Of a stretch of 64,000 nt of DNA, positions 63,901 to 64,000 are shown in pieces. The notes beneath the pieces are model-generated. The model did no database searches, was not told the DNA's origin, and saw nothing but the letters and a program-made list of their open reading frames with translations. Position numbers and translations under genes: made by a program. The DNA lies in assembly GCA_037074765.1 (NCBI GenBank), contig JBAMDO010000567.1:1-64000 (forward strand), written 5' to 3'. This DNA comes from Mansonella perstans. Taxonomy: Eukaryota > Nematoda > Chromadorea > Rhabditida > Onchocercidae. Position 1 is the first letter of the stretch. Each line of letters starts with the position of its first letter.

Positions 63901-64000
63901 TTTGTTTTGCTAAATCAACAAATAGAATTGAACTTATCTATCGCTCTTGTTCCTATCTTTTTTTTCAATAATCAAAACAGGTGTCAAAAAATTTCCCTGT
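60931..64000. other. terminal stretch, no supported gene
   Basis: AT-rich DNA with A and T runs (T-run near 63714-63733, A-run near 63871). A 107-codon minus frame at 62239-62562 is the longest; it contains a cluster KRRRQVTSPSDHRL but has no splice support or family match. Confidence 0.4.

Noticed and set aside
1..64000. CRISPR arrays, tRNA and rRNA genes, bacterial operons or Wolbachia-derived genes
   Set aside because: No regularly spaced repeats, no tRNA-like cloverleaf or B-box, and no intron-free bacterial-type frame was seen.

Overview
The window is AT-rich nuclear DNA from a nematode, most likely a filarial worm. The genes are split into many short exons by introns that mostly end in TTTCAG or TTTTAG. 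Several coding starts lie a few bases after such an acceptor, as expected when a spliced leader is trans-spliced on. The rhamnose-pathway gene has the fused two-domain form found in nematodes and plants. An embedded mitochondrial cox1 fragment has the filarial style of sequence and uses TGA for Trp.

Layout. At 2-770 (+) is the 3' end of an unrecognised gene. At 2033-3030 (+) is a PTPMT1-type mitochondrial phosphatase. At 5780-7199 (-) is a small secreted, cysteine-rich protein with a GPI-signal-like tail. At 9910-13446 (+) is a Rabin8/RAB3IP guanine-nucleotide exchange factor. At 13670-14186 (-) is a tentative orphan gene. At 15090-19505 (+) is a bifunctional dTDP/UDP-glucose 4,6-dehydratase plus epimerase/reductase (RML/RHM type). 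At 19880-20710 are remains of an LTR retroelement. At 22094-33317 (+) is dynactin p150 (DCTN1/DNC-1), 29 exons, with no CAP-Gly exon in the window. At 34600-35700 are short coding-like fragments that look decayed or strand-ambiguous. At 36409-42956 (-) is a BTB-BACK protein of the BTBD17 type. The stretch from 43 to 57 kb is gene-poor and holds minisatellites, homopolymer runs, a cox1 NUMT (about 49.1-49.6 kb) and an LTR-like region (about 50.0-50.6 kb). At 58082-60858 (+) is a four-finger C2H2 protein with a glutamine-rich N-terminus. From 60.9 to 64 kb nothing is recognised.

Exon models were built by hand: reading frame was kept across GT..AG borders and checked against remembered family sequence patterns. 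The PTPMT1, Rabin8, RML, dynactin and BTB-BACK assignments rest on long colinear matches and are firm. The orphan models are tentative. The genes do not form one pathway. Rabin8 and dynactin both serve membrane traffic, but nothing in the sequence shows co-regulation. No tRNA, rRNA or CRISPR array was recognised.
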